Positions 28,570 through 37,771 of a stretch of DNA of 64,000 bases are shown in pieces. A program made the translations under genes and the position numbers. Within the stretch, counting starts at the first letter, position 1, and each line of letters opens with the position of its first letter. The notes beneath the pieces are model-generated. The model saw only the letters and a program-made list of their open reading frames with translations, ran no database searches and was not told the origin of the DNA. The stretch spans positions 372,001-436,000 of the forward strand of contig NZ_JAKGRW010000019.1 of the NCBI RefSeq assembly GCF_021555175.1, written 5' to 3'. Source of the DNA: Nocardioides alcanivorans. Its GTDB lineage: Bacteria > Actinomycetota > Actinomycetes > Propionibacteriales > Nocardioidaceae.

Positions 28570-29772
28570 TCACTCCATCGAGGAGACCAGCAGGTTCGCC
28601 TTCAATCTCTTGACGGTCTTCTTGTCCAACCCGAGGCCCTTCTTGACGAACTTGTCGAACGTGCCGTAGTCCTCCTCGATCGCGCGGAACATGTTGGCGA
28701 GGTTGGCGCCGCTCTGCTCCATCAGCGGACGCAGCAGATCGGCGTCGACACCCACACTCTCGAGGTACTGGTAGGTACGGTCGTTGTAGGCGGCGCGGTA
28801 CTTGTTGGACAACTCGTAGTCCGCGAGCAACGGCTTCTCCGGAACGCCGAGCACCCGCAGGACGACAGCGGCGAAGACACCCGTCCGGTCCTTGCCTGCC
28901 GTGCAGTTGAAGATCAGCGGTGCCCCCTTCTTCTTGGCCAGGACCTTGAGGATCCGTCCGAAGGAGTCGCGCACCGCCGGGCGACGCATCATCTTGGCAG
29001 GACCGGTCGCAGCGATCTCCTCCGCCTTTCCATCACCGAGAAGCTCCTCGGCAACCGCCGGGTCACCGTCACGGATGACGGCTTGGATAGCATCCGAGAG
29101 CGCTGTGGTGCTGTCGTCGAGCAGCGGCACCGCCATCTGCTTCACCGACGCGTCGTACTGATTGGCACCGTCCTTGGCGATCTCGGTGTCGGCCCGGAAG
29201 TCGGCCGACCGCGTCAAGCGCATCCCCTTCAGCACCTTCACGTCGCGAGCCGTGGGCGCCGTTACGGCGTCGCCGCGGAACAGCACGCCCCACTTCACGG
29301 TCTTGCCGTCAACCGTGCGGAAACCGCCGAGGTCGCGGGTGTTGCTGGTGCTGTCGAGCCCGAGGTGATGTGTCGAGGCAATGACACCCTTGACGTCCTT
29401 GCGCTTCTTCTTGGCTCTCTTGACCTGCTTGACGGGGGCGACCTCGAAGTACCACCGCTTGTTGGCGGTGAGCCCCTTGACGTGCACGGCGCCCCACTTG
29501 CTCGTGCCGACGAGCCTTCCGCTCTTCGACGGGTTGCCGGGACGCTTGCTGGCATAGACCTTGTGTCGACCCGGTGCCGCCCACGTGACGGTGTAGCCGC
29601 TTCCGCGCTGCTCGACATCCACCTGGTTGACCCGTTTGCCTGCAGTGCGTGCGGTGGACCGCTCGCTCGCTGACGGTGCACCGTCAGGCGCGACGGCGGT
29701 TGCGGGTACGGCGAGAGCCGCGCTGACGAGCGCCGGCGCCAACAGGCTGCCGAGCAGTTTCCGAGTCTGCAT
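28570..29772 (-). CDS. secreted tyrosine/lipid phosphatase with N-terminal FN3-like domain
   Basis: A 400-residue protein with a Sec signal peptide (MQTRKLLGSLLAPALVSAAL, ending ATA), a fibronectin-III-like domain at about 45-120 (YTVTWAAPGRHKVY, LTANKRWYFEV) and a phosphatase domain from about 140. The P-loop FNCTAGKDRTGVF again has Asn instead of His before the catalytic Cys. It is paralogous to the cytoplasmic protein at 24232-25050 (shared SNTRDLGG, AEELLGDG, MFRAIEEDYG). Export suggests action on host-like or environmental phospho-substrates or lipids. The ATG has AAGGA at good spacing. Confidence 0.85.
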   Translation of the reverse strand: MQTRKLLGSLLAPALVSAALAVPATAVAPDGAPSASERSTARTAGKRVNQVDVEQRGSGYTVTWAAPGRHKVYASKRPGNPSKSGRLVGTSKWGAVHVKGLTANKRWYFEVAPVKQVKRAKKKRKDVKGVIASTHHLGLDSTSNTRDLGGFRTVDGKTVKWGVLFRGDAVTAPTARDVKVLKGMRLTRSADFRADTEIAKDGANQYDASVKQMAVPLLDDSTTALSDAIQAVIRDGDPAVAEELLGDGKAEEIAATGPAKMMRRPAVRDSFGRILKVLAKKKGAPLIFNCTAGKDRTGVFAAVVLRVLGVPEKPLLADYELSNKYRAAYNDRTYQYLESVGVDADLLRPLMEQSGANLANMFRAIEEDYGTFDKFVKKGLGLDKKTVKRLKANLLVSSME

Positions 29773-29788
29773 GCCATTCCTTCATCCG

Positions 29789-29802
29789 GTGACTTGAGTC
29801 AC
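29789..29802. promoter_or_regulatory. GTGACTTGAGTCAC palindrome upstream of the secreted phosphatase
   Basis: A 14-bp palindrome with 6-bp arms (GTGACT/AGTCAC) 17 bp before the ATG of the phosphatase gene; a candidate operator that would overlap the ribosome site region. Confidence 0.4.
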
Positions 29803-29874
29803 AGTGAATGTAGGGATGCGAAGCTCAGCAGGACGGTCCGGTTCCGGTGGCCGGGCAGGGCGGAACGGTCGCGA

Positions 29875-30855
29875 TCACCCAGTGATCTCGCCCGTGATTC
29901 GTCGCCGCACCCGCTGCTTCACCTCCGGCGATGCGAAGGCAGCATCGATCGCCATGAGGCTGACTCGGTCGCGGTCCGCGGGAGTCCACCCGAACGATTC
30001 GCCGAGCGCAGCGAACTCCTCCGGCATGGTGGTCACCGTCGACGTACGGCTGTCAGTGGAGACGCTGATCGAGGCGCCGGCTCGATAGAGCTGGTCGACC
30101 GGGTGCTGCGCCATCGACGGATACAACCCCAGCTGGACGTTGCACGAGGGACAGGTCTCCAGGTGGACCTGGTCGCGGATGATCCGCTCCACGAGCGCCG
30201 GATCCTCCACCGCGCGTACGCCGTGCCCGAGTCGCTTGGGAGCGAGGAGGTCAAGCACTTCGGTGACCGACTCCGGCCCCGCCCCCTCGCCGGCGTGCAC
30301 CGTGTAGGGGACGCCCGCGTCGATGACCCGGCGGAAGGCAGGGAGGTGATCAGACAACGAGAACCCTCCCTCGTCGCCCGCGAGGTCGAAGGCCACTGCG
30401 TGGTCGGCGAATCGCACCGCGAGGTCTGCGGTGCGCAGGCTCTCGGCCTCCGAGAAGTGCCGCAACGAACACAGGATCAGGGTCGTGTCGATTCCGGCCC
30501 CAGCACTGGCCCGCGCGGCGGTTTCGACGACCGTCTCCACGGCGGCCTCGGGAGCCATGCCGGCGGCAGTGTGCAGGAGCGGTGCGAAACGCAGCTCGGC
30601 ATAGACCACCCCTTCGGCGGCGATCCTGCGCACCAGGTCCTCGGTGTGCAAACGCAGTGCATCGGCAGATTGCAACAGCGCCACCTGCCGGCTCGTGGTC
30701 TGGAGGAACTCGGCCAGGTCACCGCACCGGGCCGGCCCCCGGAAGTCCAGCTCGTAGTCGGTCCGGGTCAGTCCCGGCTCCAACCGGGTAGCCACGTCGA
30801 ACGAGATCGAGATGTCGAGGTGCAGGTGCAGTTCGACCAGGGCAGCTCTGTCCAC
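29875..30855 (-). CDS. add: adenosine deaminase family protein
   Basis: A 326-residue zinc deaminase. ELHLHLD near the N-terminus gives the HxH metal pair, VPYTVHAGEGAG has the third His and catalytic Glu, and RLGHGVRA carries the catalytic-site His. The late metal Asp motif reads VSTDSRTST where classical adenosine deaminases have NTDDP, so the substrate may be a modified purine. GTG start; it ends the transcription unit begun by the MarR gene with a gap of 9 bp, so the two may be co-expressed. Confidence 0.85.
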   Translation of the reverse strand: MDRAALVELHLHLDISISFDVATRLEPGLTRTDYELDFRGPARCGDLAEFLQTTSRQVALLQSADALRLHTEDLVRRIAAEGVVYAELRFAPLLHTAAGMAPEAAVETVVETAARASAGAGIDTTLILCSLRHFSEAESLRTADLAVRFADHAVAFDLAGDEGGFSLSDHLPAFRRVIDAGVPYTVHAGEGAGPESVTEVLDLLAPKRLGHGVRAVEDPALVERIIRDQVHLETCPSCNVQLGLYPSMAQHPVDQLYRAGASISVSTDSRTSTVTTMPEEFAALGESFGWTPADRDRVSLMAIDAAFASPEVKQRVRRRITGEITG

Positions 30856-30864
30856 CCAGAAACC

Positions 30865-31320
30865 CTATCGACCCGCCCCGCCATGGTGCTGCAACAACTT
30901 CGTCAACAGCACGGTCAGCTCTCGCCCCTCCTCGGCGGACAGCGGGGCCAACAGCCCCTCCTGACTCGCCGCGAGGCACTTGTCCCACTGCCTCAGCGCC
31001 CGCCTCCCTGCAGCGGTCAACGAGATCACGTTGCGACGGCCGTCGGAGGGGTCGGGTGCGCGCTCCACCAGCTGTCGCTCGGCCAGCTCGTTGACCGTGG
31101 CGACCATGTCGCTGGGGTGGATCTGGCTACGCCGACCGACCTCGGCCTGGCTGGCGGGGCCGAACTGCGCCAGTGTCGCGGCCACCCGGTAGTGGTAGCC
31201 ACGAACACCGACCGACGCGAAACCGTCGGCCACGAGACGGTGCGAGTGCTCGGCAAGCCGACTCAGCAGCCAACTCGGCATGCCCTTCCAATCGGCACTC
31301 TCGTCAGGCTTCTCCTCCAT
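30865..31320 (-). CDS. MarR-family transcriptional regulator
   Basis: A 151-residue winged-helix protein: ATLAQFGPASQAEVGRRSQI, HPSDMVATVNELAERQLVER, then the wing APDPSDGRRNVISLT. It diverges from the epoxide hydrolase gene. The shared promoter holds two copies of a 21-bp inverted repeat that is the likely operator, suggesting repression of both directions. Confidence 0.9.
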   Translation of the reverse strand: MEEKPDESADWKGMPSWLLSRLAEHSHRLVADGFASVGVRGYHYRVAATLAQFGPASQAEVGRRSQIHPSDMVATVNELAERQLVERAPDPSDGRRNVISLTAAGRRALRQWDKCLAASQEGLLAPLSAEEGRELTVLLTKLLQHHGGAGR

Positions 31321-31336
31321 GCCCTGAGCCTACGAC

Positions 31337-31398
31337 ATCGTTGGGCGCCCCAACGGTCGTGTGCTACGTTTTCAGAAATCGTTAGTCGCCCCAACGAT
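31337..31398. promoter_or_regulatory. two 21-bp inverted-repeat operators in the MarR/epoxide hydrolase promoter
   Basis: Site 1 at 31337-31357 has arms ATCGTTGGG and CCCAACGGT. Site 2 at 31378-31398 has arms ATCGTTAG and CCAACGAT. Start-to-start spacing is 41 bp, about four helical turns, so two dimers would bind the same DNA face. Site 2 ends 10 bp before the hydrolase ATG. Confidence 0.75.
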
Positions 31399-31408
31399 CG
31401 GAGCATCC

Positions 31409-32511
31409 ATGACCGCCACCCATGGCCCGGCAGGCATCGCCCCCTTCCGCATCGACATTCCGCAGGCCGATCTCGACGATCTACGCGACCGGCTCGCCCA
31501 CACCCGCTGGCCCAACGAGGTCGCCGATGCCGGCTGGGACTACGGTTTCCCGCTGTCGCGGCTCAAGGAGCTGGCCGACCACTGGCTGCACACCTTCGAC
31601 TGGCGCAAGCAGGAGGCCCTGCTCAACGACCTCCCCCACTTCATCACCGAGATCGAGGGCCAGCGCATCCACTTCGTCCACGTCCGTTCGCGGCGTCCGG
31701 ACGCACGCGCGTTGATCCTGACCCACGGCTGGCCGGGATCGTTCCTGGAGTTCCTCGACGTGATCGCACCCCTCAGCCGCGACTACCACCTGGTCATCCC
31801 GTCCATCCCGGGCTACGGGTTCTCCGGCCCGACCCACGAGAGCGGGTGGGACGCGACGCGCATCGCACACGCCTGGGCCGAACTCATGCGCCGCCTCGGC
31901 TACCCGAGGTACGGCGCCCAAGGTGGCGATTTCGGCGCCGGCATCTCCACCGCCCTCGGCGCCATCGCGCCCGAGCACGTCATCGGCGTACACGTGAACT
32001 ACCTGCCGACTCGTCCCGACCGCGCGGCAGGCCTGAACCTGACCGCGGAGGACGAGCGTCGCCTCGACAAGATCCGACACCTGATGGCGAACCGCCCTCC
32101 CTACCAAGCCCTTCAGGCGCTCACGCCCCAGACCATTGGCTACGCGCTGACCGACTCCCCGTCGGCCAACTGGCCTGGATCGCCGAGCGCTTCGCGCAGT
32201 GGACCGACCCACGGTCACGGATCAGCGATGAGCAACTCCTCACCAACGTCTCCCTCTACTGGCTGACCGCCACCGCAGCTTCCTCCGCACGCCTGCACCA
32301 CGACACGCGTCCGGGACAGTCCGCGCCCTGCCGGGTCCCGCTCGGCGTCGCCGTCTTCGCACACGACATCACCCAGTCCGTCCGTCCCCTCGCCGAGCGC
32401 CTGTACGACGTCCGGCACTGGTCGGAGTTCGAACGCGGCGGACACTTCGCCGCCATGGAGGTGCCCGACCTGCTGGCAGAGGACGTGCACCTGTTCTTCA
32501 CGCAGACGTGA
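31409..32511 (+). CDS. epoxide hydrolase (alpha/beta fold), frameshifted
   Basis: After repair the protein has about 367 residues. It has the N-terminal epoxide hydrolase domain (PFRIDIPQADLDDLRDRLAH, TRWP), the oxyanion motif HGWPGS, the nucleophile Asp in GGDFGA (about residue 174), and the His in ERGGHFAAMEVP. The C-terminal 115 residues lie in the next frame. The join is at CCCC 32157-32160, where one added base gives LTDSPVGQLAWIAERF. It is under control of the divergent MarR gene. The role is detoxification or catabolism of an epoxide; the substrate is unknown. Confidence 0.88.
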
Positions 32512-32540
32512 CCTGCACACCCGGCCCTCCGGGCCACAGG

Positions 32541-32582
32541 TCGGTTCCTGCTGATCCTCGACGCGGGATCAGCAGGAACCGA
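32541..32582. terminator. 17-bp perfect hairpin between convergent genes
   Basis: TCGGTTCCTGCTGATCC at 32541-32557 pairs perfectly with 32566-32582 around an 8-nt loop, between the epoxide hydrolase and SurE stops; likely a bidirectional terminator. Confidence 0.8.
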
Positions 32583-32601
32583 TCACTCGTGCCGGTGGGC
32601 G

Positions 32602-33839
32602 TCAGCGCACCCTGACCGCGTCGGTGCGCAGCTGCTTGCCGGAGAACTTGACGCTCACCCGGTAGTCCCCAGCCTTCGGGGCGGAGGCCAGTCGGAACAT
32701 GCCGTCGCCGACCGTGGCGCGCTGGACGAAACGAGTGGCCTTGCCCGACTTGGCGCGGGGACGCCAGACGACCTTGATCCGACTTCCGGCGGGAACGTGC
32801 GAGGTGAGCACCCAGTAACGAGCGTTCTTGGCAACCTTGCGCGGAATCCTCTTCACCGACGCGGCCGGCTTGGGGGATGCGGGTCACCATTCAGATCACG
32901 CACCAGCCCCGCCACGCCAGGGACCTCATCGACGTCGAGCCCGCGGTCGGCATCCATCACCGTCATCGTGATGTAGCCCGCGCGGAGGTCCGCCGAGTCC
33001 GTGCCGGCAGGAGCCCGGTCTGCTCGGCTGGGATCCATCTCGATCGCCCACTGAGTCGGGTCCGTCTCGCTCTGACCGAAGCCGAACACAGCGGGCGAGA
33101 GGTCTGCAAGATCGACGTAACGCACCCCGAGCGGCGCGACGTGCTCCTGGTCCACCCAGGGGTGGTTGATGTTGAGGAACTGCCCACGCGGCAGGACCGG
33201 CAGCCCGCCAGAGATCAGGTCGACCAGCAGGTCAGCAGTCTGCGTGTAAGCCATGGTGGCGTCCTCGCCGCGAACGACCTCCGTGCTGACGGCGATGGAC
33301 GGAATGTCATACATCCCGCTCGCCACCGTTGCGGCCCCCACCGTGCCGGAGAAGTTGGTGCCGAAGCCAATGTTCTCGCCGACGTTCGTCCCGGAGATGA
33401 CGAGGTCGGGCAGATCATCGGCCAGCACTTCGTTCAGTCCGAAGAGGACCGAGCCGGCCGGGGTGGTCGTGACCGACCAGATGTTGGGGTCATCCGGCAC
33501 CGGGTTGGTGGCCGTCAGCGTTCCCGCGAAGTCGATCTTGGTGCTCACCCCGCTCTGGTTGCTCGCCGGCGCAACCATCGTCACGTTGTGACCGGCGGCG
33601 ACCAGCGCGTCGTACACGGCATTGATGCCCGGCGCAGACCAACCGTCGTCATTCGTGAGCAGGATGTCCAGGCCCGCGGTGGGCACCGCCTGCGGTGCCG
33701 CTTGCGCGCTCAGCGAGAGCGTGCCGGCAGTCGAGGTGTGTGGTGCGGGCTGCGCGCTCGCCGTCAGGGAGAGGGTGCCGGCGAGCGCAAGTGCCGTGGC
33801 TGCACCCGTCGCCGGGGCGAGGAGTCGGAGTGGCTTCAT
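32602..33839 (-). CDS. secreted SurE-like 5'/3'-nucleotidase, frameshifted
   Basis: After repair the protein has about 412 residues. The signal peptide (LLAPATGAATALALAGTLSL) is followed by a SurE domain: ILLTNDDGW with the metal Asp pair, VTMVAPASNQSGVS, and DLVISGTNVGENIGFGTNFS. The C-terminal about 85 residues form a basic beta-rich add-on (GSRIKVVWRPRAKSGKATRF). The frame breaks at five G, 32872-32876; one added base gives GDPHPPKPAASVKRI. SurE acts on nucleoside monophosphates. The exported form with an extra domain suggests extracellular nucleotide use. Confidence 0.85.
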
Positions 33840-33941
33840 GGTCGTCCTAGGTCAGAGAGGAACGCGTGACGGGCGTCACGACAGGCCGGATCGTAGGAGC
33901 GCCGGTTCTGGCGGACCGGCCGCCTGATCCCGGCCATCGAG

Positions 33942-35453
33942 ATGCCTTCCGCAGCCAACTTCAAGCGAGCTCCAGCGCTTGAAGTTCAGGACCTCAACCC
34001 CTACCTTGAACTTCAAGTTCCGAAGAAACTTGGAGTTCGCTTGAGGATCCCCGCGCCGCCGCCCGATGCACGGGACCTACTCGCCCAGATCCAAGGCGCG
34101 GGCCGGCTCGCGACGGTCATCGAGCAGGCGCTCCCGGATGGTGCTCCACCCGGTCGCTATCTGCCATGGGACAGATTTCGCTTCAAGAATCCCCCTGGCG
34201 ACCTGACCGTCGAGGAATGGTGGTTCGCGGTTCGTCTGGCCCGGCGCAGCGTCCACCGTCCGATCAAGCACCTGCGGAGCACCACCGGGCGGCCCTTCAG
34301 CTATGCACTCCCCGACGAGGTGCTGGTGGCCGTCGACCAGATCACCCGTGAGGCAAGCGGCCACATCACCATCTTCGATGAGGTGACCAACCCCGCCACC
34401 CGTGACCGCTACGTCGTCAACTCCTTGATCGAGGAGGCCATCACCTCGAGCCAAATCGAAGGGGCTGCCACGACCCGGCGGGTGGCCAAGGAGATGCTAC
34501 GAGTTGGCCGGGCTCCGCGCGATCACAGCGAGCGCATGATCTTCAACAGCTACCTGGCAATGCAGCGCATCGGCGAACTTCGCGATGCCGACCTGACGCC
34601 GGAGCTGGTCTGCGAGATCCATCGCATCATCACCGATGGAACCCTGGAGAATCCCAGCAGCGCCGGCCGGATGCAGACTCACGACGCCGAGCGCATCGCC
34701 GTGCACAACACGTTCGGCGCGCTGCTTCATGCTCGCCCCGCAGCGGCAGAACTGCCTGAACGCATGCGCCGCCTGTGCGAATTCGCCAATGGCGGCGGCA
34801 CCGACCACTACCTGCCACCCGTCCTCCGTGCCGTCACCGTCCACTTCATGGTGGGCCACGACAACTACTTCGAGGGCGGCAACGGCCGCACCGCTCGCGC
34901 CCTCTTCTACTGGACGATGCTGCGCAACGGCTACTGGCTCGTCGAGTTCCTCAGCATCTCCCGCCTGCTGCAGAAGGCTTCGAGCCAGTACGGGCGTTCG
35001 TTCCTCCTGACCGAGACGGACGAAGGCGACCTCACGCACTTCTTCATCCATCACGTCGGCGTCATCAACAGAGCCATCGCAGAACTGCACCGCTACCTTG
35101 CCAACAAGGCCGCAGAGATCCGCGAGCTCAACCAGAGCCTCACGGCCGCGCCCGGCATCTACAACCACCGTCAACTCGCACTCCTCGATCGCGCACTGAA
35201 GGAGCCGAGCACCTGGCTCACCGTCCGGGGGCACGCCACGAGCCATCAGGTCAGTGGCGAGACCGCCCGCCAGGACCTCATGGACTTGGAGCAGCGCGGT
35301 CTCCTGCATCGCGGCAAGAGTGGCCGTCAGTTCGCTTGGGCACCCGTCGAGGACTTGCACGATCGGCTCATCCCCCACCCGTTACCCGGCAGGTCCGCGA
35401 ATCAGCTGGACGACCCACGCCCGCGTCGCAAGGGACGGCACACCTCGAGTTAA
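33942..35453 (+). CDS. Fic-domain protein with degenerate active-site motif
   Basis: A 503-residue protein of the large class-II Fic family. The inhibitory helix motif SSQIEG is at about residues 170-175. A helical domain and a C-terminal winged helix (STWLTVRGHATSHQVSGETA) follow. The Fic motif HxFx(D/E)GNGRxxR reads NYFEGGNGRTAR at 308-319: Asn308 replaces the catalytic His and Gly312 the metal-binding acid. The next His upstream (306) is out of register. AMP transfer is therefore unlikely; a regulatory or altered activity is more probable. The N-terminal coding region (33957-34046) forms a nested inverted repeat, so the start could differ. Confidence 0.82.
   Translation: MPSAANFKRAPALEVQDLNPYLELQVPKKLGVRLRIPAPPPDARDLLAQIQGAGRLATVIEQALPDGAPPGRYLPWDRFRFKNPPGDLTVEEWWFAVRLARRSVHRPIKHLRSTTGRPFSYALPDEVLVAVDQITREASGHITIFDEVTNPATRDRYVVNSLIEEAITSSQIEGAATTRRVAKEMLRVGRAPRDHSERMIFNSYLAMQRIGELRDADLTPELVCEIHRIITDGTLENPSSAGRMQTHDAERIAVHNTFGALLHARPAAAELPERMRRLCEFANGGGTDHYLPPVLRAVTVHFMVGHDNYFEGGNGRTARALFYWTMLRNGYWLVEFLSISRLLQKASSQYGRSFLLTETDEGDLTHFFIHHVGVINRAIAELHRYLANKAAEIRELNQSLTAAPGIYNHRQLALLDRALKEPSTWLTVRGHATSHQVSGETARQDLMDLEQRGLLHRGKSGRQFAWAPVEDLHDRLIPHPLPGRSANQLDDPRPRRKGRHTSS
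33957..34046. repeat. nested imperfect inverted repeats at the start of the Fic gene
   Basis: Outer arms 33957-33973 and 34032-34046 (AACTTCAAGCGAGCTCC versus GGAGTTCGCTTGAGG) enclose inner arms 33978-33990 and 34004-34017 (CTTGAAGTTCAGG versus CCTTGAACTTCAAG). The motif CTTGAAGTTC or its inverse occurs several times. It may be an mRNA hairpin or a multi-site operator. Confidence 0.6.
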
Positions 35454-35479
35454 GTCAGCCGCATGAATGAATATAGGCT

Positions 35480-36151
35480 GTGGGGGTGGGAACCTCAGAG
35501 CCTGCCGCCGAGCGCGGGAACAACACCCGTGAAGGACGTGCCGATGGGGCGGCGACCCGTGCATTGATCCTGGCAGCGGCCGAGCAGTTGTTCGCCGTAC
35601 ACGGCATCGAAGGGGTGTCGACACGGAGGATCCTCAAGGAGAGTGGCGTGAACCCTGCCGCGATCCACTACCACTTCGGCTCCAAGCACAACCTCGTGGA
35701 CGCGCTGCTGACCACCCGCATTGCGAGCCTCTCCGAGAAGCAGGACCAATGGCTGCGCAAGGTCGAGACCGAGGAGGTACCGACGCCGACCGCGGTGATC
35801 GCCTGTTTCACCCGTCCGATCGTGGAGATCACCGAGGAACCCCAAGGCGAGTTCACCGTGAAGTTCCTGGCCGAGGCCGCCAATCATCCAGACTTCATGG
35901 AGTCCTACCTGGACAAGTCGGTGACCACCGTGAAGCGCAAGGCTGCTGCCGTCGCCCGCGTCACGCCGGGTCTCACCCGCGAGCAGCAGGTCGCATGGAC
36001 CCGCTTCGCGACGACCTTGGCCTTCCGCACCCTCGGTTCACGGATCTACACCAGCGGCGAGGGTCTCCCATCCGCCGACATCTCGTCCCTGGAGAAGCAG
36101 GTCTCCTGGTTCCTGCTCCTGGCCATTCCCGACCAGGAGCAGGACGCCTGA
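35480..36151 (+). CDS. TetR-family transcriptional regulator
   Basis: A 223-residue regulator. The N-terminal HTH is LILAAAEQLFAVHGIEGVST, RRILKESGVNPAAIHYHFGS, followed by KHNLVDALL. The C-terminal ligand domain is about 150 residues. GTG start at 35480 (a second in-frame GTG two codons later is equally possible). CAGCC and GGCTG repeats flank the AT-rich ATGAATGAATATA promoter core. It converges, with a 9-bp gap, on the binding-protein gene of the acyl-CoA ligase operon, which it may regulate. Confidence 0.88.
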   Translation: MGVGTSEPAAERGNNTREGRADGAATRALILAAAEQLFAVHGIEGVSTRRILKESGVNPAAIHYHFGSKHNLVDALLTTRIASLSEKQDQWLRKVETEEVPTPTAVIACFTRPIVEITEEPQGEFTVKFLAEAANHPDFMESYLDKSVTTVKRKAAAVARVTPGLTREQQVAWTRFATTLAFRTLGSRIYTSGEGLPSADISSLEKQVSWFLLLAIPDQEQDA

Positions 36152-36160
36152 CCTCGGCTC

Positions 36161-37768
36161 CTACTGCATCCAGGCGTCGGCCAGCGACACCATGGATCGT
36201 GCCGAGCCCTCGATGCCGTGCACGTTCGAGTTCCACGCCGTGAGCTCAGCGATCGGCGCCCAGTTGACGTAGGGGACGTTCTCGTTCCAGTACTCCTGGA
36301 TCCGACCGGCCACTTCGGTCTTCTTCGCTGCGTCGGCCGCCGTCTGGAACTCAGCGAGCAGGGCATCCATCTCGTCCGAGGTGGCCATGCCGTAACTCAT
36401 CGCCCCAGCAGTGTGCAGGGTGGAGAACATCTTGGAGTACGGCTCACTCTCGCGGTAGGACAACCCCCAACCGGCGAGGTCGTAGTCCAGGTGATGGACC
36501 CGGGTGATCAGTTCGCTCGCAGACCTCACGGTTTCGCGCTCCACCTCGAAGCCGACGTTCTCGAGGAGAGCCTTCAAGGCGAGAGAGGTGTCGCGGGCAG
36601 CCGGGTCCACACCATCCAGGTAGGTGATCTTGCCGTCGTAGCCATCTGCCTTGGCATCCTGCAGGAGTCGCTTGGCCTCTTCGGGGTCGTACGCCGGCCC
36701 GGCCACGTCGGTGTGCCACTGCGAGTAGGGAGGGAACATCCGGGAGTCGGCGATACCACTGCCGCCGTTGACACGCTGCCTGATGAGTTCCGGATCGATC
36801 GCGAGCTGCACCGCCTTCCGGACACGTACGTCCTCGCCGGGACGCCCTTCGTTGGCATTGATGATGGCGCCGTCGCTGGCAGCAACCATGTTCAAGTAGC
36901 CCGCGAGACCGCTGTCGAGGTTCTCCTCCACGATGCGGGGATCCCTGGCGAAGGCGACGTCGATCTCCCCTGCCTTGAGTGAGTCCTGGGTGACGTCCGG
37001 TGAGCTGAGGTAGGCAAAGCGGACCGCGTCCAGATGCGGCGGACCTGCCCAGTAGCTGTCGTTCCTGGCGAGGGTCAGGTCTTCACCGACCGATCGATCA
37101 GCCAACTTGAACGGTCCGGCCCCCACCGGCTCGAACTCTGCGCCGGCATCCGAGGACGCGGCCACGATCATGCCCAGTCCGGTGCTCAGCAGGCTCGGGA
37201 AGTTCGGCCACGATCTCTTCAACTCGTATTCGACGGTGATGTCGTCGACCTTGGTCGCCTTGACGACGTTCTCGTTCCACAGCGCGGCGTCGATGCCCTT
37301 GTTCTTCACGTAGCGCTCCTGACTCGCCAGGACCGCATCGGCGTCGAGAGGCGTGCCGTCGGTGAAGGACACGCCCTGGCGGAGTTCCAGCGTCCACACC
37401 GTGCTGTCGTCGTTGGGCTCGAGGGACTTCGCCAACTGTGGCACGAACTCCGTCGAGCTGCTGTCGTAGCGAAGCAGGCTGTCGAAGACCGCCAAGATCT
37501 CGGTGCCACCTGCCGAACCCGACACGAAGACAGCGGCCGGGTCCAGGTTGCCCGGCTCCGCGAAGGACCCCACCGTCAGGACCCCGCCGTCCTTGGGGTC
37601 ACCGCCGTCCTCCGCGCCAACCATGCCTTCCCGGTAGGTCCTGTCGGCCCGGTCGTCCGGGCCGTCCGAGATGCCAGTGCTGCTGCTGCAGGCGGCGAAG
37701 GTCATCAACGCGACCGGCAACACGAGCGTCGTGCGTAGTGTTCGAGAGAACGGTACTCCGGAGAACAT
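36161..37768 (-). CDS. family-5 extracellular solute-binding lipoprotein (peptide-type)
   Basis: A 535-residue lipoprotein with lipobox FAACS near residue 27. The mature protein has the SBP family-5 layout: GGVLTVGSFAEPGNLDPA, FDSLLRYDSSSTEFVPQLAK, then WTLELRQGVSFTDGTPLDAD. It is the last gene of the operon ligase-thiolase-DUF35-SBP, with a 3-bp gap to DUF35. No permease is next to it, so it may feed the Dpp/Opp-type importer at 58042-62023. The ATG follows GGAGTGAG. Confidence 0.9.
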   Translation of the reverse strand: MFSGVPFSRTLRTTLVLPVALMTFAACSSSTGISDGPDDRADRTYREGMVGAEDGGDPKDGGVLTVGSFAEPGNLDPAAVFVSGSAGGTEILAVFDSLLRYDSSSTEFVPQLAKSLEPNDDSTVWTLELRQGVSFTDGTPLDADAVLASQERYVKNKGIDAALWNENVVKATKVDDITVEYELKRSWPNFPSLLSTGLGMIVAASSDAGAEFEPVGAGPFKLADRSVGEDLTLARNDSYWAGPPHLDAVRFAYLSSPDVTQDSLKAGEIDVAFARDPRIVEENLDSGLAGYLNMVAASDGAIINANEGRPGEDVRVRKAVQLAIDPELIRQRVNGGSGIADSRMFPPYSQWHTDVAGPAYDPEEAKRLLQDAKADGYDGKITYLDGVDPAARDTSLALKALLENVGFEVERETVRSASELITRVHHLDYDLAGWGLSYRESEPYSKMFSTLHTAGAMSYGMATSDEMDALLAEFQTAADAAKKTEVAGRIQEYWNENVPYVNWAPIAELTAWNSNVHGIEGSARSMVSLADAWMQ

Positions 37769-37771
37769 GAC

